Program-made: the position numbers and the translations under genes
Assembly: GCA_015039365.1 (NCBI GenBank)
Contig: WION01000483.1
Coordinates: forward strand, 1 to 39,928
Direction of reading: 5' to 3'
Length of the DNA stretch: 39,928 bases
From: Amanita rubescens
Lineage: Eukaryota; Basidiomycota; Agaricomycetes; Agaricales; Amanitaceae
Notes under the pieces: model-generated
What the model saw: only the letters and a program-made list of their open reading frames with translations
Database searches by the model: none
What the model was told of the DNA's origin: nothing
Shown here: positions 20,733 to 30,672 of the stretch, piece by piece
Numbering within the stretch: the stretch's first letter is position 1
Layout of the letters: every line of letters starts with the position of its first letter

Positions 20733-21802
20733 CACTTGCCACGGTCCAGGTCTCTACTCAAATTATTTTTACTCCGAAAATTAACGCGCCCTAGCCTCAG
20801 GGCCCATTTCCCTCTACCAGAACTAACATGTGCAGCCTCAAAAAAAGAAAATGCCAACTTAAATGATCGGGGCACAGTCTACGCTGTTCAACACGCACGG
20901 CTTTGTGTATTTGAGCGATACGTTGGGGTCAGGGGGCTTGTGGTTTATAATACGAGCGAGACGACGAACCATGCTTCATAGCGCCATGGGTGAGGACTCT
21001 TTACCGTCGCTGGGACTACTCTGTAACTAACGATTGGTGTGCAAGTTGAGCACTCGGCTGATCAGTCCCATGAACCGGATTGGTTTATCACATACGGAAT
21101 GCCAACGTACTATCGTGTCGGTTGCGAGTGGGTATGGCCCGATGCCACACCTCCCAACCGGACTCAAAGCATTCACTTCCAACTCACTTCCCCTCACAGC
21201 CTGTGCCACTGCGAGGTTACGACCCCATCCTCGACCGGCTGGAACGACGTAATGACGAGGACCTGCCGGCCCACACTCTGATGATTATCTTAAAGCACCA
21301 CAGAAGTTAGCGACCTCCGCGTCAATGCAATAGACATGTTCCCCTCTCCTCTGGAACACCATCCTCGCCATGTCACAGAACAATCCGGTACTATGAAAAT
21401 TTCTTCCGATTTCGTCATGCCCGTATTCATTATTTCTTGGTCGTTCTCATGATTTCAGGGACGGTCCAGTGGCGATTAGAGGCGGGCGATGACATTTGTC
21501 GTTTATATGAGCTGATGCGTTGGGAGCATCTTCCATCGCTGTAATGAACGTCTATGAGAGAGGTTGTTCAGGGTTTTCGTACTCGGATGGCTGTGAGGAT
21601 CCTGTTGTCTAACTTGTCTTCGAGGGGTAATATCAGGTGACCTGGTATACTTTGCTAATTTTTGGGCTACGAAGGTACTGGCAGAAAGTAACTGACTGAA
21701 TGGCTACCGTCAGCTCTGGCGGTCAATGTCAGATTTTCGGTCATCCGAATGAACATTGTATAGAGTGCATTATATAATTCTCTGGCTATAAAATTTAGAA
21801 CC

Positions 21803-21905
21803 CTGGCCCACGGCGATTAGTTGGAAGGCAGATAAGGTGGATCCGGATAACGCCACTTTATGTATTGACACACTGAATGACCAATGACAAGTGTCCACGA
21901 AGTCC
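21803..21905 (+). repeat. Short dispersed repeat, partner of 16293-16375
   Basis: Carries the same ordered words as the copy at 16.3 kb, with an extra GGTGGATCC-containing stretch between GGCAGATAA and GGATAACGCC. It lies inside the weak minus-strand frame described above, which lowers the chance that that frame is a real gene. Confidence 0.5.
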
Positions 21906-22848
21906 CGAATGATGATATGCCGGCTTGCTTCTTTTCGTGCCTCGCGCGATTGTACTTCATTCGTACATTAACCAAGAATAGTGAACCGAGCAGAAGCTTG
22001 CCAATGAAAGAATAATGAATAGCCACCGAGAGACGTCCAACTTTCTTTGTATTGTTTTTGGAAGGAGTATCTTCGAGGGTACCGCATGGTCCGGAATGGA
22101 GCAGAGTTGATGATGTGGCTGTGCTTGCAACATCTCGGGCCTGCTGCGCGTCAACTTGACTCTCTGCCTTGCGAAGAACTGCGAGCACTTCCAATAAGCG
22201 AAAGGAGAAGTTACGCCAAAATTTGCGCTAGCGCGCTCCTCGTACATGTACGAGTCAATGCGAGTCTGCGACGCCACACTGAGGCGACATGGCAAGTCCT
22301 CGTTTCTTTGGGGTCGAATTCATGCTCTAATCAAGGCGTTAAGCTCGTATTACTCACTAATTCTCTATGCGTCCATGCGTCAACTATAACTTGGAGTTGC
22401 AGGTGGTGCAGTCTCGGTGGAGTCGAGTCTCGCATAATTAGTTCGAAGTGAATGGCTGACTCCTGCCCAGGTACATTTTGTTCGTCTCCCCTGGGTTACC
22501 CCTGCACAATGATCAGCAGACGAAGACAGACGAACGGTAATAATAGAAACTCAACAAGGAGATAACAACTTTAGCAAATTTGGAGCACGTGGTACCGAAC
22601 AAAAGGCAAAGAACCACGGTCACTCAATTGTCTTGGCTATCACGCGAGTTATTACGCGAAGACCTTAGTCCGGAGTGAGGACAATAGTCGCTGACAGTAT
22701 GTTTCTCCACTACGCTTGTTTTACGGCCCCCTTTGTACCGGCCTTTTGTCCCGAAGAAGGTATGTAAATAGCCCTCCTCCGATCGAACCCACCAGCTGAT
22801 CCTTGGGGACCCCCACCTCTCTCACCTTCGACCCTCACGAACTGCAAG

Positions 22849-24310
22849 ATGATCATCGAGAAGGTGTACTTTCCTCCGCCACCCCCAACATTCAATACCC
22901 TTACGTCAGTGGAACGAGCGCACCTTAGACGCTCGACGAACAAACTTGGTCGGGTTCTGGGCATCACACCGCAAGTCATTGACTCGGAAAGTGATACAAC
23001 GATAGGTGAGCCCCAGCTGCTATGCCAACGTATTCCGAGGCTGAACCATCGCAGATGATGATGTCTACAACCACAAGGGCCATGTGAGCCCTTTCGCCAG
23101 TACTACAACGGAATCCCGTTACCGATGGTCAACGAGGGCAGGGATCGTAGCTTCCAGCACCATGCGACACCCTCTATCGAGTTTATCCTGCGTTGATTTT
23201 CACGAGGACGAACCGGATCTCAGCAATAATGCTCACCGCATGGCAAGCATGGAACCCAAACGCAGATTGGATTCTACCTCCACACATCATCCGCCTCTAC
23301 TTCGCGTTTCGCGATCGAGTCATTTCTATTCCGAACCCACAGTTAACCTTCCTCCGTACAGCTCGCACGTATCCCCCGCATCGGACGGATCAGAAGAAGA
23401 AGAAGATTCCATCCCAGACCTCTATTCCGACACCTCATCCAACTCAGATACTTCCGAGCCGCCTTCGCCGACTATTCCTCCTCCCTCTATAAATGCCTTG
23501 CGGCGCAAGAAGATAGAGCGACTCCAACGCATACTCGGTGAAGATGTACCTGTCGACCTGATATTTCCCGATAAACGAAGCGACGAGGGCAGTTCTGATT
23601 CCGATGGCGAACGCCATGAGGCGTTCGGCGCGGGCCCCTCGTCTGCGATTATGAGGAGACCCAAGACTGCTCCAGCAGACGGTTTCCGCTTTAAAATTGC
23701 TCCTTTTGGGGAGCATCATTTGAGGAGACCGGCGACGACGACCGGTGCTTCTGCTTCTCCAAGTCTAACTGAGAAACGTCCTCAAGAGTTTAGCTTCCAA
23801 ACAGCCTCGCTCCCATCCTCTCCTCAAACACGACAGAAGAGACCCAGCACCCCTCACCCACATTACCGTCTGCAGTCATCTTTCCGGGAGGCAAATCCGA
23901 CGCAACCAGTTGCACCAGCGAAATATTCATATATTTATTACCCCAACCAACTTTCCTCCTCTAACGAGCACCTCCCCCTGAATGAAGGCGGCGGTCCCGA
24001 ATATGGGGATGCGAAGAGTTTGCAGACGATAGTCGAGTCACCTGACGAGATTGAGAGCATTCTTGCCTCCCGGGCATCAAGTGTATTCCTGGAGCAAGAA
24101 ATTCGCAAGACATCGTCGCGGACACGAAGTAGCGATATGTCGTTCAGCCCGGAGTGGCACCTTGGCGATTTGGACCGGGATGGCCCTGCTGTATCAGAGG
24201 CAATATCGCCACCCGACGGTAAATCTAAAGGAGACCGTAAGGAGGAAACAAGACCGAACGAGACGAGGCGTATTCGGAGAAAGCCACCGCCTGTTTACGA
24301 GCCTTCATAG
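22849..24310 (+). CDS. Ser/Pro-rich, mostly disordered protein of unknown function
   Basis: Two exons, 22849-23005 and 23055-24310, joined by a 49-nt GT/AG intron in phase (TTID, then DDVYNHKGHVSPFAS). The product is about 470 residues. The N-terminal block NTLTSVERAHLRRSTNKLG is probably the conserved part. The rest is low-complexity, rich in Ser, Pro, Glu and Arg, with an acidic stretch around SEEEEDSIPDLYSDTSSN and a basic end RRIRRKPPPVYEPS. I see no enzyme motif, membrane segment or signal peptide; a scaffold or regulatory role is possible. Start uncertain: an upstream exon joining near 22700-22750 cannot be excluded, because an open stretch beginning MFLHYACFTAPF at about 22699 ends at a GTATGT donor. 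Confidence 0.7.
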
Positions 24311-24793
24311 ATCATCCGTTAACCTACAGAGCAATCACTTAATTCTCCTTCGTTTTTTTTTTCATTCGGTTACTAATATGGGTTTTATTAATTTGTATGT
24401 ACTGGATACATGGAAATGTGCTGTTTTTTTTTTATTACTTCTCCGGTTCGCTAGGTAATATGACTGAGGAGCTCGATGCACGGCTAGTTGGAGTAAGGTT
24501 AAGCTTTTTGCTGCCGCTGTATGGCAACTCGGGCCGCGTTGGCAAACACGGCCAAATAAAATTCTATCAGGTGCAAATTTTCCGGACTTTGGTTCCTCAA
24601 CAATGTCATATCTTCCCCGCCATAGAGTCACTTGTTGTCCACACGATGGACTGTTCAAGCGCTCGCGGGGACGTAGAGGAACTCTTGTCACATCAAGCTC
24701 TAGGTGCCCAATCGCATTAGCACTTGTATTGATGGGCACGGCACATATCGATACTACCCATCAAAATCGAATACATTCAATACTACTTTTTTT
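24311..24793. other. Convergent intergenic region between two gene ends
   Basis: Holds the 3' flanks of the disordered-protein gene (+) and HEM3 (-). There are T and A runs at 24352-24361, 24425-24433 and 24787-24793. No gene supported. Confidence 0.5.
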
Positions 24794-25982
24794 TCATGAC
24801 TTTGCTCCCTGATTCTGGTCCTGGGCATCCTGCTTTTCTGCCGCCTGAACGCGACTTGCACGGTCCTGGTTTATATCGTCTAAGATCGTCTTCGCACCAG
24901 CTTTCAACAGCGCATGAGCAACTTCAACTCCAAGCTCCTCCGCGTCGCTTGGACACGTCACATCCCGTCTCAAAGTCTCCTCGACATGATTCTGCCCATC
25001 GAGCGAAGTCACACAGCCCGTAAGCATCAACTCGCCCGACTCGCCCCAGCTGAACTCCTTCAGCACAGTCGATACCCCTACGGGTACGCTGCAGCCCCCT
25101 TCCAGTACCCTTAAACACGCGCGCTCAGCAAGACACCGATATTGAGTTTGCCAATGCATGAGACGCTGGCAAAGAGCGAGCGCTTCAGAATCCGTACTCC
25201 GGATTTCGACTCCCAATGCGCCTTGGGAGACGGCGTGCAAAAGTGTAGGAGGTGTAATATCCGAGCTGATCCGCTCTCCCATTCCGAGGCGGACAAGACC
25301 GGCTTTAGCGAGTATCAACGCGGCGTAGGGTCCCTCCGGGTCATCTAGCTTTGCCAGTCGTGTGTTCCTGCCACATGGAGGATGAGAGTATGTCCGACGC
25401 TTGTAGTAGTGTACAATTTCTTACAAGTTTCCGCGCTTTACTCACACTTGGATGAGTAAAAAAACATAATGTGATTTTTTTTCTCAAATTACTCACCACG
25501 TCCAAGAACTTGAGACCCGGGTAAAGCCTCTTGAGTTGGGCCACTCGTCTGACGCTACTCGTCCCTACCGCGCTTCCAACGGGAAGATCACCCAGCGTTT
25601 TCCATTGAACACCTTTCTTCATGACTAACGAGTCAACCGGATCCTCTCTCTCTAAAATCGCACCAATAACGCATCCCTCGGGTAAAGTCGTAGGCACGTC
25701 TTTCAAAGAATGCACAAGCATATCGACTCGGTCCTCTTTGAGCGCAACCTCGAGCTCCTTGGTCCATAACGCTTTTCCGCCGAGGAGGTACAACGCCTGG
25801 GATTGATTTTTGTCGCCTGCCGTGGACATGAAGGAGGTGCTGAATTTGGGGACGGATGGGTCATCGTTGGGTGGGTAAAGCGCTTGTAGGTCTCCGAGCA
25901 CGATGTTGGTTTGGATCTGGGCAAGCTGTGAGGCGCGGGATGCTAATACGAAGGTGCGCGCTGGAGATGAATTGGTGGTCAT
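24794..25982 (-). CDS. HEM3: Porphobilinogen deaminase (hydroxymethylbilane synthase), with an 11-nt exon
   Basis: Third enzyme of haem synthesis in the cytosol: condenses four porphobilinogens to hydroxymethylbilane on a dipyrromethane cofactor. Minus-strand exons: 25982-25497, 25435-25425 (11 nt) and 25367-24794; 356 residues, normal for fungi. Seen: N-terminal LASRASQLAQIQT, the substrate segment VDMLVHSLKDVPTTLPEG, GTSSVRRVAQLKR, then FLDV at the end of exon one. The 11-nt exon supplies RGNL and the last exon starts NTRLAKLDDPEGPY. The cofactor cysteine is in LEGGCSVP. Introns are 61 and 57 nt with GTGAGT and GTAAGA donors. The ATG at 25982 is supported because the HEM3 remnant at 36411 starts at the same codon. 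It diverges from the gene at 26108 across about 125 bp. I see no lesion, so this should be the working copy. Confidence 0.93.
25425..25435 (-). other. HEM3: 11-nt microexon of HEM3 encoding RGNL
   Basis: The minus-strand sequence CGCGGAAACTT is bounded by TAAAG on the 5' side and GTAAG on the 3' side. Spliced in, it restores FLDV-RGNL-NTRLAK in one frame. The arginine of RGN is a cofactor- and substrate-binding residue in this enzyme family (human Arg167). Without this exon the frame is lost. Confidence 0.88.
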
Positions 25983-26107
25983 CGTACTGGTCCGAGTCAG
26001 CAAGATAAGATAAGATAAGATTATGTTCCTGTGTAAAATTGCCCAACCGACTATGGTAAGCCCTCTCCCGATATTTGTCCTACGCTCGGTTCGATCCGAG
26101 AGTGATT

Positions 26108-27259
26108 ATGATGCTTTCTGTGACTCGGACGACCACATCGCAACCAGCATTTTATGTCCTCATTTCAATCATCCTTTTGATCCCATTTGTGGTCTTCAAG
26201 CACAGGACGCGACGCACAAAGAAACCCAAAGACAACACTCTGCAGCACCTCGTCAGCGTTCTAGTTCCCACTCGCGTTTCTTGGGAGCACCATTACTCGA
26301 AACTTTTCAATTACACCAAATCTGAAAAGAGAGCTGTCATCTGGATTTCTCTATCGAGTCTTGTACAGGGTCTGTGCAACGGGTCGCTCGAGCTTAGGAA
26401 TGAGCGAGATTTGCAAGCGCTGATTTCAGGCCGACCCCGGGTTCCTTCTGGTTGGGCGATATCGTTGAAGATCGAGTTTTCCTGGTGGCTTAGGCTTTTC
26501 TATCGCTTTTCGTTGGATAAATGCCATTTGGGGCCGGTATGGCTGTCTTATAATGCTCGCTGTCATTTACCTTACTCTTCGGTAGTGTCGTGCGCGTAGG
26601 GCAGGCACATATATGCGCAGTTCCGCTTCCGGATTGCGTCCCCCTCAAGAGTTCATTAAACTTTCACAGCGTACGAGTATACTGTCTGAACACGTATCCA
26701 ATACCCTGTTTTACGACTTGGATCTGGTCTGTTACAGCCATCTTAAAAGCATCATCTACGACGTCAGACGATCGCAGGTCAAGACAAACTCAATAACAGT
26801 ACTTGAATTCACAACACTCGGGCTACACGTCTCGTATCTCTCCTCGTTATATCTAGCTTGCGCCGTTCCATTCCTCGAAGACGAATCCGAGTCGGGGAAA
26901 CGCACCTTAACACCACTTCACTTGTCTTTACGACACGCGATCGAGCTGCTGTCTGATGCTGCGATTCAGATAAAGTCGGTGTGTGATATATCTTTGATGC
27001 ACGCAGAGGAATTGCGCAGGCGCAGTCGACATCAGATGGTTAAAAAGGGCATCAAATATGGGCAAAAGGAAGGGGTACTGTTGACCTGGGAAGCAGTTTT
27101 GCTTACGGACGGTCATTTGGTGAGGTGGAGAGTATGTTGTAGAGACAGTGGTATGCATTTGTGTTTCCTGTATGATTCACATAACAATACTCACCGGCAC
27201 TAGTCGACCGGTATCCGACAACGAAAGCGATGTCACGGTCAGCATCGGAAATACCTTAG
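26108..27259 (+). CDS. Membrane-anchored protein of unknown function, divergent from HEM3
   Basis: Exon one from 26108 encodes a short N-terminus, one hydrophobic segment (FYVLISIILLIPFVVF), a basic patch (KHRTRRTKKPKD) and a globular part to LDKCHLGP, where a GTATGG donor lies at 26540. The second part is open from about 26595 (MRSSASGLRPPQEFIKLSQ) and continues to DSV after a 53-nt intron (27151-27203). It stops at 27257-27259. The first join does not keep phase with any simple AG acceptor I can find, so either a splice site is unusual or one base is wrong. No family recognised. The exon-one core (about 26311-26526) is repeated nearly unchanged at 39712-39928. The last exon overlaps, antisense, the 3' flank of the DUF2235 gene. 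Confidence 0.6.
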
Positions 27260-29594
27260 GGCCAAAATAAATAAAAACCGGGCTACATGTGAGATTCGAC
27301 GCTTCGTGTGCACGAGAAGATACTAAAATAACAAAGAAACTGAGATACAGAACATAATACCAGAGGTGAACGCCGAGGGATATACACTAGCGTTTGAAAA
27401 TAAGGTGCTTATTATTCAACGTACTCAATCATGTCCTCGACTACTTTCCAATTGTGAGCTGCTGGAACGTAATTCAACTTTTGGTTTTCCAATCGCTTTT
27501 TGACTGATTTATGAACCAATATTTTATTGTTGTTGAACGGAATATATCTTCCACGTCCAAAATTGCGTCTATGTTAACGATCATCAACACTTGGAAGCAC
27601 AGTCTATGGGTTTCTTACGTTCGGCGATGGAACCAATCCCCTTGGGAGTCTTGGTGGACGGTCAACATCGGAAAACATTCCAATACCCCCCAAAAATACC
27701 ACAAGCGGCTGAGGTCGTCGCGAACCTGATAGTTGTTATCCTTTTCGGCGTTGAGACGTGAAATTTCTTGTTTGACCTTATCCCATCCGCACTTCCTAAT
27801 CACCTCGTAGCACTCATCGTAATCGCCCCTTTCGAACATCTCCTTCAGAAGATCCTCAATGTCAAAGTCAAGATCATTCTTGAGATACTCCATGTCGAAC
27901 TCGATTCCCGTCTTTCCCAAGATGCATTCCTTTATCATCCAGCGCAGGGATATGAAAGATAGACCCGTATCGCGCCCTAAAAAACGGCCGCCCCCCCCAA
28001 CGTCTGCATGTGCGCCTGGAAATTATATTGCCAATTCCCGTTGTGAGCAATAATGGACATGTTTTGTATTTATCAAATCACCTGCGAACCAGACCTCCTT
28101 GACATCCGCATGATCGCGGTTCGGGAATATGTGTTTCCATTTATCGCGTGTAGCATAGACGGAATTAGGCACGGGATTCGGACCACCGGAAAGGATATTC
28201 TTGATTACTTCACGTTTCTTATTTGGATCTGCGAGAGTGATTGTACAGGGTGTGAAAAAATTGACTTTGGAGTCCTCAAACTTTATGCGGACATCGGGAA
28301 AGTCGACGTCTAGATCTTTCTCACTCTTGGACGTTTCTTGACTCCACAAAATAGGGCGGAACTTGGCACGGCGTTCATCTAGTGAAAGAGCATGGCGGAA
28401 GTGTTTGACGCTATAATTATTAGACGTGCATGGATGTGTCTTTGGAACGATTCCGACAGATGAGACGGTATCCCTAATGTGCCAAGGTAAACATTCAAAT
28501 GAATGAGAGCGATATATCATTTACCAAACGCCAACAAATTCGATGCCGACGTGTGAGCTAATCAGATTTGAATTCAGAGATACAGGAGATAGGAAGAAAG
28601 GCTTGCATACGCAAAACTCTTTTTAAAGGCCCGGCTAAGCTTATAGCCTTCATGACCGGTTGTCATGTATGTATCGAAGGCAAAATCGACCTGTTGAACA
28701 CGCTCCTTCGGCAGAAGTCCGACCTTCATAAAAAGTCAGCTGGGTATCAGGTCAGATTTGAGAGTTGTAGTCACCTTGTAAATCATGCCCGCTATGGCCC
28801 TCGCTGTGTAGGCTGATGCACCACAAATCAGACCCGAGAAAAACCCAATACAGGAATACATACCGCCGCGAGAGAAGCCAAAGAGACAAATCTTGTCTCC
28901 GGGTCTAGACCGACTTTCGGTATCGAAGTTACCTGTGGCAGATTTCCGAAATTCTTACCGGTAATTCTGAACAACGAAAGTATAGCTAAGGATTTCATTC
29001 AGCCATTGAATGTGGTGAGGAGAGTCTGTCGCACCCATTTTTTATATGATCATTCAAGTTCAGAGCAATGGCCAAGTCAAGTACGGTGGATACTATGTCT
29101 ATCGTCTCTGAGAAAAAGGAATGTTTACTGTAGGTACCGAGACCAGGCTGATAATTGGATTAGCTGAAGGGAATTAAGAGCCCGGTGAACGAACCTGATA
29201 GTAAACAATTTGTTTCTCGCGTACGTCCTTTTTGAGAGCGTGGAAGAAGCGGGCGACGTTGGAATCCTAATGGAACATAAGGAACGTAGCGGGTAAACCA
29301 CTGATCCACGTACTCTCTGAAAGAAGATTAGACAATGTAGAGGGTAATGTTGATATACTAACCTTCCCGGGCTTGGATCCTGTACCATCGAGGCATAGAA
29401 TCATTACTCTTCCTTTGTCTACCTTGGAGGGAGTGTCAGAGGACGAAGTCAGAGGGATCATGGGGCTCAGAAGAAATGTCAGAGAAATCCCAGGGTACAA
29501 AGGAAGTCTCAGAGTTAGTCCAAGGCTCGGGAGGCTCGAAGGAAGCCTGCAGTGACTTGTGCCAGTCGGCTGTCAAGAATATGTAATGAATCAT
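27190..29594. repeat. Inverted duplicate arm A (DUF2235 gene and 3' flank)
   Basis: Matches about 36867-39285 in reverse. Similarity begins at the shared ATG, runs through all exons and introns, and continues about 220 bp past the stop (CCCTCGGCGTTCAC and TTTTGGCCCTAAG in both). It ends in the region of the last exons of the unknown gene at 26108-27259. Confidence 0.8.
27412..29594 (-). CDS. DUF2235 alpha/beta-hydrolase (Tle1-like phospholipase fold), copy A
   Basis: Minus-strand gene with about nine short introns. Order: N-terminal MIHYIFLTADWHK, a Ser/Pro/Asp-rich linker, RVMILCLDGTG, DSNVARFFHALKK, EKQIVYYQPGLGTYS, the nucleophile elbow GDKICLFGFSRGG, YTARAIAGMIYKVGLLPK, IEFVGVWDTVSSVG with the likely catalytic Asp, HFRHALSLDERRAKF, and DVKEVWFAG followed after an intron by AHADVGGGG with the likely catalytic His. 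It ends in AAHNWKVVEDMIEYVE. This is the full DUF2235 order, so the catalytic Ser-Asp-His set is present. Related bacterial Tle1 proteins are phospholipases; the fungal substrate is unknown. Odd: relative to copy B one extra base near 29441-29450, in the linker, breaks the frame between the N-terminus and the catalytic domain. A three-base exon at 29316-29314 is likely. Confidence 0.85.
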
Positions 29595-29740
29595 GGCCCA
29601 ATTTGACCAGGTCCTTTTCCAATCAAGCAAGGTTGCTGCCAGGATGTAATCTAACTATAAATAACAAGACGGCCTCAGGCCGTGCGGTGCATACTTTATG
29701 ACGGCCCGTGGATACATAGCCTGATCACCGTGATCCGTCG

Positions 29741-30124
29741 TCAACATGCCAGCTCTGTCGTGTTCGACACCCTAGATCCCATTGAGCGATTGCAGGATAA
29801 GCGTCGAAGATAACATACCGCCAACGCTTTGAAGGTAGCATTGATATGCGACGATTTCCCCACGCCAGCTGTTACAGGACGTCTATGAACAGAACTTGTA
29901 CTAGAATCGACAACAGGCCTTACTCGACCTGTGATAAGGATCCGAAACGACGGAACCTGCAACAAGTTTCGCTCGATTTCATTGCAATACCAGTCAACGC
30001 AATAGCCGTGTTCGATGGTCAATTGTGAGGTCGAGTCCACCAGCTGGCACCTAAAAAAGAGTCGTTCACAACCAGTCGTGGTTGAAACGTGGACGAGAAG
30101 CTCACCCGCCGTGAGACCACACAT
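29741..30124 (-). pseudogene. P-loop (Walker A) NTPase fragment
   Basis: The minus-strand frame ends with VTAGVGKSSHINATFKALA. GVGKSS followed by an IN is the P-loop of AIG1/septin-like small GTPases, although the preceding beta strand is not typical. An intron with a GTATGT donor after KALA can join to GVEHDRAGMLTTDHGDQ before a stop near 29645, giving a slightly longer form. No G3 or G4 motif (DxxG, NKxD) is visible. Upstream residues (FRILITGR) look NTPase-like but are weak evidence. I regard it as a gene fragment lying head to tail upstream of DUF2235 copy A. Confidence 0.35.
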
Positions 30125-30194
30125 ACGTCACCTGACACCTCCTATGCTCCGAATCAACTTCACAAAGGCCCAGCAGCACCAATGTTTGCTGACC

Positions 30195-30582
30195 ATGTCA
30201 AATTTCGTCGGAGAAGACTCGTCATCGGTAGTGGTGGCAGAGGCGACCGTGACCGATGTCATTGTGAAGGAGAAGGTGATCGCCGATCGAATGTACGTAG
30301 CGTGGCGGACACGTGGCGTCGTTGGGACGGTTGGTCATAGTAATACTTACTACTTGCTCGCTTGCACTAACTGGACGCAGGGTCGGAATCTATGTACCCC
30401 AGACTATCAGTCCACATGCCATCACAACAGAGGGTTTCAAACTCGTTGGATGCATGCCAATCACATCAAGTGTCCGCTTAATTCATAATAACAAGCGCGG
30501 ACACGCAATGACCTCTCACTCACGCGATATACCGCTTTGGTTATTCGGAGTTCGTATTCCCTACCTGAACCGAATATGTTAG
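30195..30582 (+). CDS. Small hypothetical protein, probably two exons
   Basis: The first exon reads MSNFVGEDSSSVVVAEATV and on to VKEKVIADR, ending at a GTACGT donor near 30292. A CGCAG acceptor near 30380 joins in phase to MVGIYVPQTISPHAITTEG and FKLVGCMPITSS, ending RIPYLNRIC at 30582. The intron is about 90 nt. The product is around 100 residues, with no signal peptide or known motif. It sits 90 bp before the diol synthase gene on the same strand. Existence is moderately likely; function unknown. Confidence 0.35.
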
Positions 30583-30626
30583 GCGCTTCTCGAGACCACG
30601 CTGGGACAGCATGGCTTCTGGATTAC

Positions 30627-30639
30627 TATAAACCAATCA
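30627..30639 (+). promoter_or_regulatory. TATA box and CCAAT word before the diol synthase gene
   Basis: TATAAA (30627-30632) lies 46 bp before the ATG at 30673 and runs directly into AACCAATCAC. Position and spacing fit a core promoter of the following gene. Confidence 0.4.
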
Positions 30640-30672
30640 CTTGTTTTGGCTCCATCACATTCCGGCTCAACG

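Larger units (their letters stand above)
20458..22848. other. Long region without a convincing gene
   Basis: Contains the kinase promoter side, the CRE-like palindrome and the short repeat at 21803-21905. Open frames of 60-135 codons exist (for example + 20670-20981, + 21080-21310, - 21817-22194 and + 22047-22451), but none carries a motif I know. The minus frame at 22194-21817 looks most protein-like (a hydrophilic N-terminus, then SFIGKLLLGSLFLV as a possible membrane segment); I give it only weak weight. The last 150 bp are C/T-rich and likely the promoter of the next gene. Confidence 0.4.

Noticed and set aside
25341..25500. HEM3 as a pseudogene with a lost RGN motif
   Set aside because: Direct translation suggested loss of the motif, but an 11-nt exon with proper splice sites restores it completely.
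26086..26106. tRNA T-arm-like hairpin CTCGGTTCGATCCGAG
   Set aside because: The loop has six instead of seven bases and no acceptor, D or anticodon arms surround it.
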